A DNA stretch of 64,000 nucleotides from Cutibacterium acnes (GCF_003030305.1 NZ_CP023676.1:2418001-2482000); one strand, 5' to 3'; positions 44,567 through 55,718 are shown, counted from the stretch's first letter. The notes: generated from the sequence alone by a model not told the origin. Numbers and translations: made by a program.

Positions 44567-45640
44567 TCAATACGCGGAAGCTTTCTCGATAGCCTCCCAC
44601 AGGCCATTGAGATAGGTGATTCCCAAAGCACGGTCATATAGCGGGTAACCAGGACGACCCGTTTCACCCCAGATCATCCGACCGTGGTCGGGACGAATAT
44701 AAGAATTCGAGCAATGATCGTGAATAGACTTCATGATCGCATACATATCGAGGGACCCGTCGCTGGAAAGATGCGAGGCCTCCTTGAATTTTTTCGACCC
44801 CAGAAACTTCACATTTCTGACATGAGCGGCAGCAACCCGTCCCATATCTCCATATTTCGCGAGGATGGCCGGCACGTCATTGTCGGGATTCGAACCTAGC
44901 GATCCAGCGCACACGCACAGTGAGTTGGCCGGGGAATTCACCAGATCAACGATCCTCTGCAGGTCAGAATCACTGTGCACGATACGCGGAATTCCGAAAA
45001 TGCCCCAGGCAGGATCATCAGGGTGGACGGCCATCCGAATACCGACCTTCTCACAGGTCGGCACGATTCCCTCAAGGAAGTAGCGGTAGTTATTGCGCAG
45101 CTGATCCCGGGGCATGTCGGTGTACTGGGCCATAACCTCATCGAGATCGGCCAGCCGCTCGGGCTCCCATCCGGGTAGTGGGAAGGCCGACGAATCCAGA
45201 GTGGCCTTGACGATGTCTTGCGGAGTTAGACCCACAAGCTCCTCGTGGTCGTAGTACAAGCAGGTTGAGCCGTCCTCGTTACGATGGAAGAGTTCGGTGC
45301 GTAGCCAGTCAAATACCGGCATGAAATTGTAGACAACGACCTTAATACCATGGGCGGCAAGATTCTCTAGGGTCTTGCAATAGTTGGCGATGTAAATGTC
45401 ACGAGACGGCTTACCAAGCTTGATGTCTTCGTGGACGTTCACCGATTCAATGACTTCACATTCCAAACCAGCGTCATTGACTTTCCGGACGTAAGAAGAA
45501 ATCTCCTCATCAGACCACATCTCACCGACCGGAATCCAGTCCATCGCGCCCATGATTCCGCTGACTCCTGGAATCTGACGGATATTCTCCAACGTGATGG
45601 GGTCGGTTTCTGCACCATACCATCGAAACGTCATCTTCAT
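44567..45640 (-). CDS. uxuA: Mannonate dehydratase
   Basis: A 357-residue enzyme that dehydrates D-mannonate to 2-keto-3-deoxygluconate in hexuronate catabolism. The N-terminus [20 protein letters not shown], the [20 protein letters not shown] block, [11 protein letters not shown] with metal ligands, and HVRNVKFLG are all UxuA features. Length is normal. GAGGAG lies before the ATG pair at 45634-45640. It follows uxuB by two bases; uxaC, uxuB and uxuA form one operon turning glucuronate into KDG. kdgK and eda are not in this window. Confidence 0.95.
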
Positions 45641-45642
45641 GA

Positions 45643-47232
45643 TTACGCAAACTCCTCATCCAGAACCGACCTTACGGCACCTGGACCGGCTGTTAGGCGG
45701 ATAAAAAATCGTTCAACGACGTCAGATAAAGGTGTCATCGTCAGGTCTACGCCGAAGATATCTCCACGACTAAGGATGGGGGAGATGACCTTGGAATCAT
45801 CATCGCCAAAACGAACACCTGACACAACAGATTCCAGCTGCCCAAGCAGCGGATCGGAGGACAGCTCTACCGGTTCTCCATCGTCAGCAATGCCCATAAG
45901 GTACCGACACCAGGCGGCGAAAACGAACGGGATCGCCCGCAATGACGCAACCTTAAGGGAGTCATCAGCGAGATACGACTTCACGGTCTCACCAAATCGG
46001 ATCGGAATCTTCTGCGAGGTGTCGGTGGCAATACGACTCGGGGTATCACCAAGGAATGGGTTCGGGAAACGCTCTTCTTCGACTTCGCGCAAGAATTCCT
46101 TGGGGTCAATAATCCCCGGATCGCTGACGACGGGGAGCCCTTCCTGCCACCCCAAACAGTGTACTAAACCCGCTAAACCCGGGTCTTTCATCGCCTCGTC
46201 AATAGTGGGCTTGCGTAGCAGCACCCCGGTAATGGCTAGAGCAGTGTGGAGCGGGTTAAGGCAGGTCGTCACCTTCATTCGCTCGAACCGGTAGCAGGTA
46301 TCGCGATCCGTGAAGTAAACCCCGGCTTTCTCTAATTCCGGACGCCCATTCGGGAAACGATCTTCAATAACGAGGTACTCAGCCGGCTCGGTGTTGACAA
46401 ACCCCGCCACCTCGACGTCGGGGTCGATCCCCATGTCCTCAAGCCCCATTGCCGCTAACTGCTCGGCAACCTTCTGGGACGGGGCCGGGGTGATTTTGTC
46501 GATCACGGAGATCGGGAACTCAACCTTTTCTGCAATCCACTCGACAACCCTGTGGTCGATGACGCCTCGTTTCTCCCACTCCGCAGCGATCGTCAGCACC
46601 GAGGTGCGCAACATGTCACCGTTGTGGGAGAAATTGTCACAGGACACCACGGCCACCGGCGTCGCCCCAGCGTGGAAACGTCGCACCAGCAGAGCGGTGA
46701 CAAGACCCATTGCCGTCGACATACGATCAGACTCGGGGTCGCGCCCCAGATCCTCAACAACAGCGTCTTGGTAGGAACCGTCGTAGCCGTTGAGCTGATA
46801 CCCCTTCTCGGTGATCGTCAGGGTGATTAACTGCAGGGACTCGGCGCAGGCAATCTCGGTGATGCGACGAAAATCGTCATCTCGTCGGTAGGCCAGCCCC
46901 TCGCTGATCGACGCTATGACCCCGAAGTCGGTGTGACCATCGGCGTGGGAGGTCACACCAAGGGTCAGCAAATCGTGGTCCGTGAGGCCGCGATCGAGGC
47001 GCTGTGGATTGCGGGGCGCGATAGCGGCAATGCCGCACTGCTCAGCCCCGGAGTTCATAATGTCCTGGGCTAACCGAGCGATGTGGACACGGAACAGATT
47101 TCCTGGCCCAATATGCATCCATCGCGGCCGATCATGGGCCTGGCTACGCATCTCCCCCACGTCAAAGAGGGGTAAGGCGAGCCCAGCGTCCGCCAACGCG
47201 GGCCCATGAAGTGCATCGAGATCAAGCTTCAT
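45643..47232 (-). CDS. uxuB: Fructuronate reductase (mannitol dehydrogenase family)
   Basis: A 529-residue NAD-dependent long-chain polyol dehydrogenase reducing fructuronate to mannonate. The N-terminal coenzyme segment is [15 protein letters not shown], the central block [14 protein letters not shown], and the substrate-domain block DKITPAP and [16 protein letters not shown] with the conserved Lys/Asn/His region. Its place between uxaC and uxuA decides for fructuronate over mannitol. AAGAGGATGTC precedes the ATG. Confidence 0.92.
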
Positions 47233-47247
47233 GACATCCTCTTCGGA

Positions 47248-48669
47248 TCACAGACCAAACACCTGAGTGGGCTGCTCCACAATAAGCCGATGAGCTATCT
47301 CAACCGCCTCATCCAGGTCAAGCCTGCCCAAAACCACCAGCTCGGCGAGGTGAGCGGCATCAAGGCGCCGACTCATATCGTGACGCGCCGGAATTGAGCA
47401 AAAAGCACGAGTGTCGTCAATCATGCCGCTCACCCGACTGAACCCAGCCATCTCAGTAACGGCGTGTTTGAACCTCATCACCGACTCGGGTGCGTCGATG
47501 AACCACCAGGGCACACCGATATAGAGGCTGCGATACCACCCGGACAAGGGAGCGATTTCGCGTGAATAAAGGGTCTCATCGATCGTGAAAACGACCAGCT
47601 TGAGGTCCGTGTTGCCAAATTTGTCGAGTAAGGGGTGAAGGGAGTCGACAACTTCCAGCGTCACCGGAACGTCGGAACCAATATCGGCGCCAAATCGATG
47701 GAACGCGGCGGTGTCGTGATTGCGGTGCACCGCTGGATGGACGGTCATCGTCAAGCCGTCCTCGCTGGCCATCCTCGCCTGATCGGTGAAAAGATGCCGA
47801 CGAAGGAGGGCCATCTCCTCGACAGTGGCCCGACCTGCCACCGAGGCGTCAAAAATCGACGCCGCACGATCGTGGTCAAGGATGATGGTGCCTAAGTCGC
47901 GGTGGCTGTGGTCACTGGACACCGCGCCGTGCTGTCTAAAGTAAGCGCGCCGGTCCTCCATTGCCTCGGTAAACCCGTCCAGCGTCGTCGCATCGCAACC
48001 ACTTACCTCAGACAACCTCGCAAGCAAGCCCGTCCAGCCTCCGGCAGCCGGTTCCAGGTACTTATCTGGGCGGAAGGTGGGGGCAACGCGACGGGTGAAT
48101 GTCTCGTCGGCAGCCAGTCGAGCGTGCCCGTCGAGATCGTCGCAAGGATCATCGGTGGTTGCGATGAAGGCAATGTCGAAGGAGTCCATGAGAGCGCGGG
48201 GCAGGAAATCCGGCTGGGCGATTCTTTCAGCGATGGTGTCGTAGATGCGATCAGCGTTCTCAGGGCTGGGTCGTTCGGTGATGCCAAAAATGCCGACAAG
48301 CTGGTCAACGAGCCAATAACGCATCGCTGTTCCAGCAAAATCACGCCAGTGCTCGCATAGGATCCGGAAGGCCCTTCGGTTGTCCTCCTCGCTCATCGTC
48401 TTGCGCCCAACACCCAGGTCCTCAAGATCGACGCCATTAGCATGCAGCAGCCGATTCACGTAGTGGTCGGGGGTAATGAGCAGGCTCGTCGGGTCAGAGA
48501 AAGCCATGTCGTCGGCGATCCATGACACCGGAACGTGTCCATGAGGAGAAATAATGGGCAGACCCTTCGTGGATCGGTAAATTTCGCGCGCAGCAGCCAA
48601 AGCGGAGGACTCGCGGGGCAGCAGACGATCCTCGGAGAGGGTGAGAGTCGGCGTTGACATGACGTTCAC
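47248..48669 (-). CDS. uxaC: Glucuronate (uronate) isomerase
   Basis: A 473-residue amidohydrolase-fold enzyme converting D-glucuronate to D-fructuronate. The metal-binding HxH is in IISPHGHVPVSWIADDM, the ARG/SWV-type C-terminal block is YIGVPWWFIDAPESV and GFSRVSGMIDDTRAFCSIPARHDM. The start is the GTG at 48669 or the ATG at 48660; AAAGGGG lies upstream of both. It is first of uxaC-uxuB-uxuA and 55 bases after the LacI gene. Confidence 0.95.
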   Translation of the reverse strand: MNVMSTPTLTLSEDRLLPRESSALAAAREIYRSTKGLPIISPHGHVPVSWIADDMAFSDPTSLLITPDHYVNRLLHANGVDLEDLGVGRKTMSEEDNRRAFRILCEHWRDFAGTAMRYWLVDQLVGIFGITERPSPENADRIYDTIAERIAQPDFLPRALMDSFDIAFIATTDDPCDDLDGHARLAADETFTRRVAPTFRPDKYLEPAAGGWTGLLARLSEVSGCDATTLDGFTEAMEDRRAYFRQHGAVSSDHSHRDLGTIILDHDRAASIFDASVAGRATVEEMALLRRHLFTDQARMASEDGLTMTVHPAVHRNHDTAAFHRFGADIGSDVPVTLEVVDSLHPLLDKFGNTDLKLVVFTIDETLYSREIAPLSGWYRSLYIGVPWWFIDAPESVMRFKHAVTEMAGFSRVSGMIDDTRAFCSIPARHDMSRRLDAAHLAELVVLGRLDLDEAVEIAHRLIVEQPTQVFGL

Positions 48670-48724
48670 TGTGCCCCTTTGCAGGGTTTACCCGGAACGA
48701 GTTGCCGTCACTTGCCCCGCTTAG

Positions 48725-49732
48725 CTATCCAGATTCCCGCACCATAAAGGACACCGGGACAACGTCCTCGCTGGGTGCCTGGCGCTCATGATGACTCGGC
48801 TTCTCAACCATGTCGAGAAGCCGATTGACGGCCACAACCCCCATTTGGAACTGATTGACGCGAACCGTTGACAACGCCGGCGAAACCAAGGCTGAGAACG
48901 GGATGTCGTCGAACCCAATGACGGCGACGCCGTTAGGAATTCTGAGGCCACAGGCCATTGCTCGACGCATGAATCCGATCGCGATGAGATCGTTGTAGGC
49001 GATGACAGCGGAGGTCGGATGGGCCCGCCACATATCGAACGCTTCTATGCCGCCCCTGATAGTGGGTGTCGGGCAGGCAAGCTGATGCACTGTGACTTTG
49101 CCGTCGCGGCGAGCCCGCTCAAGCAAACTGCGCCACCTCACCCCCGATTGCCAAGACGCTGTCGGCCCGGCGAGATACGTCACTGTGGACCGTCCTTCGC
49201 TTACTAAATGGGTGAGAGCATCCCCGAGTCCTTCATCGGATGCTGGTGTCACCGATGACACACCTGGAACCTTACGGTTGACCGTCATGACCGGCTTGAT
49301 CCCGGCCAGGTGCCGCAAACCGGCGTCCGACATGCGCGAACCGACAAAAATGAAACCGTCGACAGTAGCCAAGGATCGTTTCGTGGTTTCAGACTCAATC
49401 TCGGATGACTCGTTGGAGTCAATGAGGACGACCATGTAACCGCGTTTGCGGGCACCTGCGAAAATCCCTTTGACGGTAGCCCCGAACACCGGATTCATGA
49501 CGTCGGCAACGCACACTGCGACGAGGTGATACGTCCTACTCGTCGAAACTCTCGGCACCTCATCCTGACGGTAACCAAGCTTCCGAGCGGCCTGAAAGAT
49601 CCGTTCTGACGTCTTGACACTCACCCGCCCCGGACGAGAAAAGGCCCGAGAGACAGTTGACGGAGCAACACCGGCAGCCCGCGCGACGTCGCTAATGGTA
49701 ACCGGTGCGGTGGACTCCTCGCCTACACCCAT
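48725..49732 (-). CDS. LacI-family regulator of the glucuronide genes
   Basis: A 335-residue repressor: helix-turn-helix TISDVARAAGVAPSTVSRAFS and a sensor domain ending in IGFDDIPFSALVSPALSTVRV. It heads the uxa/uxu run on the minus strand and is divergent from the GPH symporter, GH31 gene and beta-glucuronidase on the plus strand. A 23-bp near-perfect palindrome in the shared gap is a likely operator. The inducer is probably glucuronate, fructuronate or mannonate, by analogy with hexuronate regulators; this is inferred. Confidence 0.9.
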   Translation of the reverse strand: MGVGEESTAPVTISDVARAAGVAPSTVSRAFSRPGRVSVKTSERIFQAARKLGYRQDEVPRVSTSRTYHLVAVCVADVMNPVFGATVKGIFAGARKRGYMVVLIDSNESSEIESETTKRSLATVDGFIFVGSRMSDAGLRHLAGIKPVMTVNRKVPGVSSVTPASDEGLGDALTHLVSEGRSTVTYLAGPTASWQSGVRWRSLLERARRDGKVTVHQLACPTPTIRGGIEAFDMWRAHPTSAVIAYNDLIAIGFMRRAMACGLRIPNGVAVIGFDDIPFSALVSPALSTVRVNQFQMGVVAVNRLLDMVEKPSHHERQAPSEDVVPVSFMVRESG

Positions 49733-49861
49733 GGTCTGATTCTATCGCCAACCTACCTGATCCAGGCCCGTAATACACAGGGTGCAAACCATGGCAAAAC
49801 ATCGCAATCCTTGACACTCCGGTGCGAATCTCTAGACAAGGCGATGCTGCCTGTCCACAAT

Positions 49862-49884
49862 GCTGTGACGATAATCGTCGCAGC
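49862..49884. promoter_or_regulatory. Putative LacI operator of the glucuronide locus
   Basis: GCTGTGACGAT-A-ATCGTCGCAGC has 11-base arms that match at 10 positions, centred on 49873, 36 bases before the symporter start. It could overlap the symporter promoter and block transcription in the plus direction. Confidence 0.65.
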
Positions 49885-49908
49885 CTTGAATAGCATAGAG
49901 GGTTGTCA

Positions 49909-51333
49909 ATGTCGACCATCACAACGAAAGGCCAGAAGGCTAAGGCGGTGAATGCTCGCGATTTCGATATTCGCGACATGATTGGCTACGCGCTTGGCGA
50001 TGTGGGCAACAATTTCACCTTCAACTTGGTGAATTCGTTCCTCATGATTTTCTACACCAATGTTTTCGGTCTTGCCGCGGCGCTGGTGGGAGCATTGTTT
50101 ATGGCTGCCCGTCTCGTTGACGCCTTCGTCGACATCATGGTCGGCCGCCTTATCGACAACTCGAAGATGACCAAACGCGGACGCTTCACCCCGTGGGTCA
50201 TGCGCATGAAGTTTCCGCTTGCTGCCTCCGCCATTCTCCTCTTTCTGCCAGCTGCCGGCCACCTTCCCATGACGACACGTGTGGTCTACGCCTTCGTCAC
50301 CTACCTGGCCTGGGGCATCTTCTACTCCTTTGTCAATATCCCCTATGGATCCATGGCGTCAGCCATCTCCGGGAAGCCGCGCGACAAGACCTCGCTATCC
50401 ACCGCACGGAGCATTGGCTCGGCTTCAGGCGCCGCCATCGTTAGCTATGTCGTGCCGCTTATTATGTACGGCAGCAACTCTCATCAGATCAACCCGCATC
50501 GATTCTTTACGGGAGCGGCTATTTTCGCCGTCCTTGGCTTGTTCTGCTACATCGGTCTGACGATGCTGACCGTCGAGCGTATTCGAATTGACAAGACGGA
50601 GCGCGTCCCACTGGGCAAGATGTTCTCTGAAATGGCACACAATAAAGCCCTCGTCATGCTGGTCCTTATTGATATCGTTGTCGTCATCAACCAGAATCTT
50701 TCTGGTATCACGCTGACCTATCTTTTCAATGATTATTTCCAGAATAAGACTGCGATGTCTATTGCCCTAGTATTCAATTTCACAACTGTTATTCTAGTAG
50801 TTCCTTTCGCGCAGACCCTGGTTCGGAATTTCGGTCGAAAAGAATCGGCAGCAGTGGCATTATTCTTCGGCGCCGCCATGTACGGTCTGATGCTCATCAT
50901 CCACACCCACAGCCCCTGGATTTTCCTTGTTGACCTCTTCTTCGGCTCACTTGGCGCCGGCGTGTTCAACCTCATGGTGTGGGCCTTCATTACCGACGTC
51001 ATCGATGCCCAGGAGGTCATGTCCGGGGAGCGTGAAGACGGTGTCATCTATGGCGTGAACTCCTTCGCCCGCAAGCTTGCCCAGGCCATTGCCGGTGGAA
51101 TCGGCGGAGCCATGCTGACGATGATCGGCTACCAGTCCTCCTCCCAAGGTGGTGCCGTTCAGTCGGAGTCCGTCGTCAATCACCTGTACACGCTCGCCAC
51201 CGCCATCCCGACGATCTGCTGCCTCGGCGCTGCCCTGCTCATGCTGGGCTACCCGCTCACCCGCGACAAGGTGGTCGCCAACGCCGACGAGTTGGCTCGT
51301 CGCCACGCAGTACAGGCCGAGCAAAACTCCTGA
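49909..51333 (+). CDS. GPH-family (glycoside-pentoside-hexuronide) cation symporter
   Basis: A 474-residue transporter with about 12 hydrophobic segments. DIRDMIGYALGDVGNNFTFNLV at the N-terminus and the loop VDIMVGRLIDNSKMTKRGRFTPWV (given as its conserved DxxxGR and RFxPW elements) are hallmarks of MelB/UidB-like carriers. With beta-glucuronidase two genes downstream and the uxa/uxu genes divergent, a glucuronide is the likely cargo, imported with Na+ or H+. The ATG at 49909 is preferred over the TTG at 49903. Confidence 0.9.
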   Translation: MSTITTKGQKAKAVNARDFDIRDMIGYALGDVGNNFTFNLVNSFLMIFYTNVFGLAAALVGALFMAARLVDAFVDIMVGRLIDNSKMTKRGRFTPWVMRMKFPLAASAILLFLPAAGHLPMTTRVVYAFVTYLAWGIFYSFVNIPYGSMASAISGKPRDKTSLSTARSIGSASGAAIVSYVVPLIMYGSNSHQINPHRFFTGAAIFAVLGLFCYIGLTMLTVERIRIDKTERVPLGKMFSEMAHNKALVMLVLIDIVVVINQNLSGITLTYLFNDYFQNKTAMSIALVFNFTTVILVVPFAQTLVRNFGRKESAAVALFFGAAMYGLMLIIHTHSPWIFLVDLFFGSLGAGVFNLMVWAFITDVIDAQEVMSGEREDGVIYGVNSFARKLAQAIAGGIGGAMLTMIGYQSSSQGGAVQSESVVNHLYTLATAIPTICCLGAALLMLGYPLTRDKVVANADELARRHAVQAEQNS

Positions 51334-51352
51334 CCCATAACGGAGGCACATC

Positions 51353-53851
51353 ATGGACACGCTCATGCGGATCACCGACCACTTGACAACCTCGCCGGGT
51401 ATCCAATTGAAAATTGACAAGCGATGGGGTGCCTCCGTCACATTTGTGACGCGTTCCATCGCCCACGTGCGAATTTTCGACGCCGCCGATCCGCAGCTCG
51501 ACCGGACCTGGAGCATCAGCCTCGGTTCCAACGCCACCCCGCGGACCGGACTGGGGCCCCGTGACCTCCTCGACCATTCCCCTGCCCCGGCATGGGCGGG
51601 CAATTCTCGCGATGTCGCGCCCGTCGAGGACATGGAGGTGACGACAACTGTCACCGCCAGCGCCGAAGACACTGCTAGTCACCCGGAGTTTTCCGGGGTT
51701 TACGCTGACGAACCGGTCGATTCCCCTGACCCAGACGAGAAGTCCTTCATCGTTGGCACCGATTCGCTGCGAGTCATCATCCGCGACTGCCCATTACGGA
51801 TGACCTGGCAGCGCCGGGCTGACGACTGGGTCACCGTCAGCGAAGATCGCCCCACCGGGGCCTAGGCCTATGAAATCGGGACTCACACCGGGCGGGTCGC
51901 CCACCACAGAGTCCGCAACATCGACGACCGTTACTACGGCCTCGGTGAGAAATCGGGCGACCTGGAGCGCACCGGACGTATCTTCGACATGAGGTGCCTG
52001 GACGCCCTGGGATATGACGCCGGCAGCACCGACCCCCTGTACAAACACGTGCCTTTCCTCATGACCCGCACCGCCAACGGTGCCTTCGGGATCTTCTATG
52101 ACAACCTGTCGGCATCGCGATTCAATCTGGGAGCCGAAGTCGACAACTACCACCGTCCTTTCACCTCGTGGCAAGCCGACCACGGCGACATCGACTATTG
52201 GGTCATGACAGCCGACCACCTCTGCGACCTCACCCCGCAGATCTTGCGTCTCACCGGCAACCCGGCCTTTCTACCGCGCTGGGCGCTGGGCTACTCGGGC
52301 TCGACAATGCACTACACCGACGCCCCCGACGCCTCCTGCCAGTTGCTGAAGTTCATCGACCTGTTGCGCGAGCATGCGATCCCGTGCGACTCCTTTCAAC
52401 TCTCGTCGGGCTACACCACCATCGGCTCGCGCCGTTACGTCTTTACCTGGGACCGTGACAAATTTTCCCAGCCCACCGACACTACGAGGCACTTTCGTGA
52501 CGCCGGCCTCCACCTGGCGGCAAATATCAAACCAGCCCTACTGACGACGCACCCCTATTACCGCGATGTGGCAGAGGCGGGGATTTTTGTCACCAACTCC
52601 CGGACTGGGGAACCGGCGACGTCGATGTTCTGGGGCGGTCACGGCGGCAACGTCGACTTCACCAACCCGCGCGGAGTGCAGTGGTGGAAAGGCAACGTCC
52701 GCCACCAGCTCATCGACATGGGCATCGAATCCACCTGGAACGACAACAACGAGTACGAATTGTGGTCAGAGGACGCCATTTGTGACGGTTTTGGTCACCC
52801 TGTCGAGCTGGACCGCATTCGCCCAGTGCAGGCCCTTCTCACGAGCCGCGCCTCCTTTGAAGCCCAACGCGAGGCTGCCCCTGTCGAACGCCCCTTCCTT
52901 ATTTCTCGGTCTGGGCCGCTAGGTCTGCAGCGCTACGTCCAGACCTGGAGTGGTGACAATTCCACCTCTTGGCGCACCCTGAAGTACAACACCCGGATGG
53001 GTGTAGGGATGAGCATGTCTGGGCTAGTGAATTTCGGCCACGACGTCGGCGGATTCGCCGGTACCGCCCGACCCGGCCCGGAGCTTTTTGCCCGCTGGGT
53101 GGCCAACGGCGTAATGCATCCGCGCTTCACGATCCATTCCTGGCACAACGATGGTTCGGTCAATGAACCCTGGATGTACCCCGAGATCACCGACATCGTC
53201 CGAGAGATGATCCGGCTGCGCTACCGCCTCATCCCATTCCTGTACACCCTGTCATATCTGGCGGCGGAGCGACGCGAACCCATCGTCAACCCGGTGTTCA
53301 GCCTCGACGACACGCTTCATGAGGAGTCCGATGATTTCCTACTCGGCCACGACCTGTTGGTGGCATCCGTCGTCGAAAAGGGCCAAACCACTCGAACCGT
53401 CACCCTCCCTCACGTCTCCGACGGCTGGTTTGAGTTCGACACCGGCGTCCATCATGACCCAGGCACCGTCACCCTCGAGGCCCCACTAGACCGCCTGCCA
53501 CTGCTGGTGTGCGCTGGGGCAGGGATCCCACAGTGTGAGTTGCCCGCGCCTTCGGGGGAAATCATCACCACGCGGACGGTCGAAAACTCCCCACACAGGA
53601 TCGTTCTCTACCTTCCTGACGGTAACGGCCATTCGCAGGGATTTTTCTTCGACGACGATGGCCATACCAATGGTTACCACCAGGGCCATGGGTACTGGCT
53701 CACCTGGTCCGCCGATCACACCGACACCACGGTGATAGTTCATACTCATGTCGAAGGTGACTACCAACCGTCATGGGGAACTATGGCTTTCGCTCTTCGC
53801 CCAGGAGATGACCGCGCCATCAAGGTCGTAGCCGACGCCGCCCAGGACTAG
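51353..53851 (+). pseudogene. GH31 glycoside hydrolase (alpha-xylosidase/alpha-glucosidase type) with in-frame TAG
   Basis: 833 codons in one frame from the ATG at 51353. TAG at 51863-51865 interrupts it after 170 codons (PTGA-stop-AYEIG), probably from a CAG Gln codon. The N-terminal galactose-mutarotase-like region precedes the stop. After it come RYYGLGEKSGDLERTG, the nucleophile block STWNDNNEYELW and GHDVGGFAG, both in register, so no other lesion is seen. Internal restart at the ATG at 51989 would miss the N-terminal domain. It lies between the symporter and uidA and would have trimmed an alpha-linked sugar. Confidence 0.85.
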
Positions 53852-53880
53852 AAACCAAACGCCACAACCGGAAGGAGATC

Positions 53881-55665
53881 ATGATGCTGCGACCACAGGA
53901 CACCGCCACCCGGGACACGAAGTGTCTGTCGGGGATGTGGGACTTTGCCTTCGACGCCGAGGACCGCGGCCAGACAGAGAAATGGTTCACTCGACCGTTG
54001 CCCACGTGCACCGAGATGGCAGTTCCGGCGTCGTACCAGGATCTCTCCACTGATCCCGCCGCCCGCGATCACGTTGGCCCAGTCTGGTACCAACGTGAGG
54101 TTCGCATTCCGCGCGGTTGGACCGATGATCGCGTCGTCGTCCATTTCGAGTCTGCGACTCATGCCGCCACCGTCTGGGTCAACGACGTCGAGGTCGTCAG
54201 ACATGTTGGCGGGTACCTCCCTTTCGAAGCCGATATCACCGATCATGTCTGCGCGGGCAAAAAATGTCGGCTCACGGTTCGTGTCGATAATCGGTTGTCC
54301 TTCCAGACCATTCCGCCGGGGATTATCGTCGACTCTCCCGAGGGCCCGAAGCAGAAGTACTGGCACGACTTCTTCAATTACGCCGGCATCCACCGCGACG
54401 TGTGGCTGTGTCGCCGCCCCCAGGCCCACATTGAGGACGTCACCATCACCACTGACATTGACGGAAATGACGGAATCGTCACCTGGTCGGTTCTTTTGCA
54501 CGATGCTGAACCTTTAACGACTCGGGTGACAATTTTCGACACCGAGGGCAACGTGGTCGCTGGGGGAACCAGTGCGAACGCCCATGCGCGCATCCCGTCG
54601 GTCCATCTCTGGCAGCCAGGCCACGGGTATCTTTACGAGGCCGAAATCTCCCTAGTCGACGGTGATCAGGTAATCGATACTTACCAGCAGGTCTTCGGCG
54701 TCCGAACTATCCGTGTCGACGGCGCCCGCCTCCTCGTCAACGGCGAGCCCGTGCACTTGACCGGATTCGGCATGCACGAGGATCACCAGACCATCGGCAA
54801 GGCCCACAACGATGCCCTCATGCTGCGCGACGCCGCCTGTCTAGAGTGGATCGGGGCGAATTCGCTGCGCACGTCCCATTACCCCTACTCCGAGCGTATC
54901 CTCGACTACGCCGACCGTCATGGTCTGCTCGTTATCGACGAAACCCCTGCTGTCGGCATAAACATGGGTCTGGGTGGCGGCATTTTTGGCGCCCAGGGCT
55001 ACCCGACTTTCTCCGCGGAGACCATCAATGACAAGACCCAAAAGGTTCATGCCCAGGTCATCCGAGACCTTATCGCTCGAGATAAAAACCACCCCAGCGT
55101 CATCATCTGGTCCATCGCCAATGAGCCAGAGTCTGAGACTGAAGCCGCCGAAAACTACTTCCTCCCCCTCTTCGACGTGGCACGCGCAGCCGACCCCACC
55201 CGTCCGGTGAGTTTCGTCAACGTCATGCTCGCTCCGTTCGGAAAGTGTCGCGTATCGCAGTACTCCGACGTTTTGCTGCTCAACCGCTATTATGGCTGGT
55301 ACGTCGACACTGGCGACCTGGCCGCCGCTGAGCGTCACTGGCGAGAAGAGATGGCAGGTTGGGCCAGCGAGAACAAGCCGATCATCATCACCGAATACGG
55401 CGCCGACACCATGCCCGGTCTGCACCAAATCCCCGCCCAGCCATGGAGCGAGGAGTACCAGGTCGAAGTGCTCAAGATGAACGAGCGGGTCTTCGACTCT
55501 TTCGACGCCATCGTCGGTGAGCACATCTGGAACTTCGCGGACTTCGCGACCACCAGTGGCACGATGCGCGTCGGAGGCAACCGAAAGGGCATCTTCACCC
55601 GGGATCGCCAGCCCAAGTCGGCCGCCTTCCACCTGCGCAAGAGGTGGCGTGGCGTCGCGCAGTAA
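53881..55665 (+). CDS. uidA: Beta-glucuronidase (GH2)
   Basis: A 594-residue enzyme releasing D-glucuronate from beta-glucuronides in the cytoplasm. The GH2 sandwich domain opens with RDTKCLSGMWDFAFDAED. The acid/base Glu is in VIIWSIANEPESE and the nucleophile Glu in IIITEYGADT. A loop with GIHRDVWLC and TSHYPYSERILDYAD is typical of UidA. GGAAGGAGATC precedes the ATG. Product feeds uxaC-uxuB-uxuA across the divergent promoter. A GTGGGCG hairpin follows. Confidence 0.93.
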   Translation: MMLRPQDTATRDTKCLSGMWDFAFDAEDRGQTEKWFTRPLPTCTEMAVPASYQDLSTDPAARDHVGPVWYQREVRIPRGWTDDRVVVHFESATHAATVWVNDVEVVRHVGGYLPFEADITDHVCAGKKCRLTVRVDNRLSFQTIPPGIIVDSPEGPKQKYWHDFFNYAGIHRDVWLCRRPQAHIEDVTITTDIDGNDGIVTWSVLLHDAEPLTTRVTIFDTEGNVVAGGTSANAHARIPSVHLWQPGHGYLYEAEISLVDGDQVIDTYQQVFGVRTIRVDGARLLVNGEPVHLTGFGMHEDHQTIGKAHNDALMLRDAACLEWIGANSLRTSHYPYSERILDYADRHGLLVIDETPAVGINMGLGGGIFGAQGYPTFSAETINDKTQKVHAQVIRDLIARDKNHPSVIIWSIANEPESETEAAENYFLPLFDVARAADPTRPVSFVNVMLAPFGKCRVSQYSDVLLLNRYYGWYVDTGDLAAAERHWREEMAGWASENKPIIITEYGADTMPGLHQIPAQPWSEEYQVEVLKMNERVFDSFDAIVGEHIWNFADFATTSGTMRVGGNRKGIFTRDRQPKSAAFHLRKRWRGVAQ

Positions 55666-55684
55666 CGTCCGCACAAGTAGACCC

Positions 55685-55718
55685 GGTGGGCGTGAGAGCG
55701 AGCGCCCTTACGCCCACC
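55685..55718 (+). terminator. Hairpin after uidA
   Basis: Perfect 9-bp arms GGTGGGCGT / ACGCCCACC with partial pairing in the loop, 20 bases past the uidA stop. No T run is present. Confidence 0.6.
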
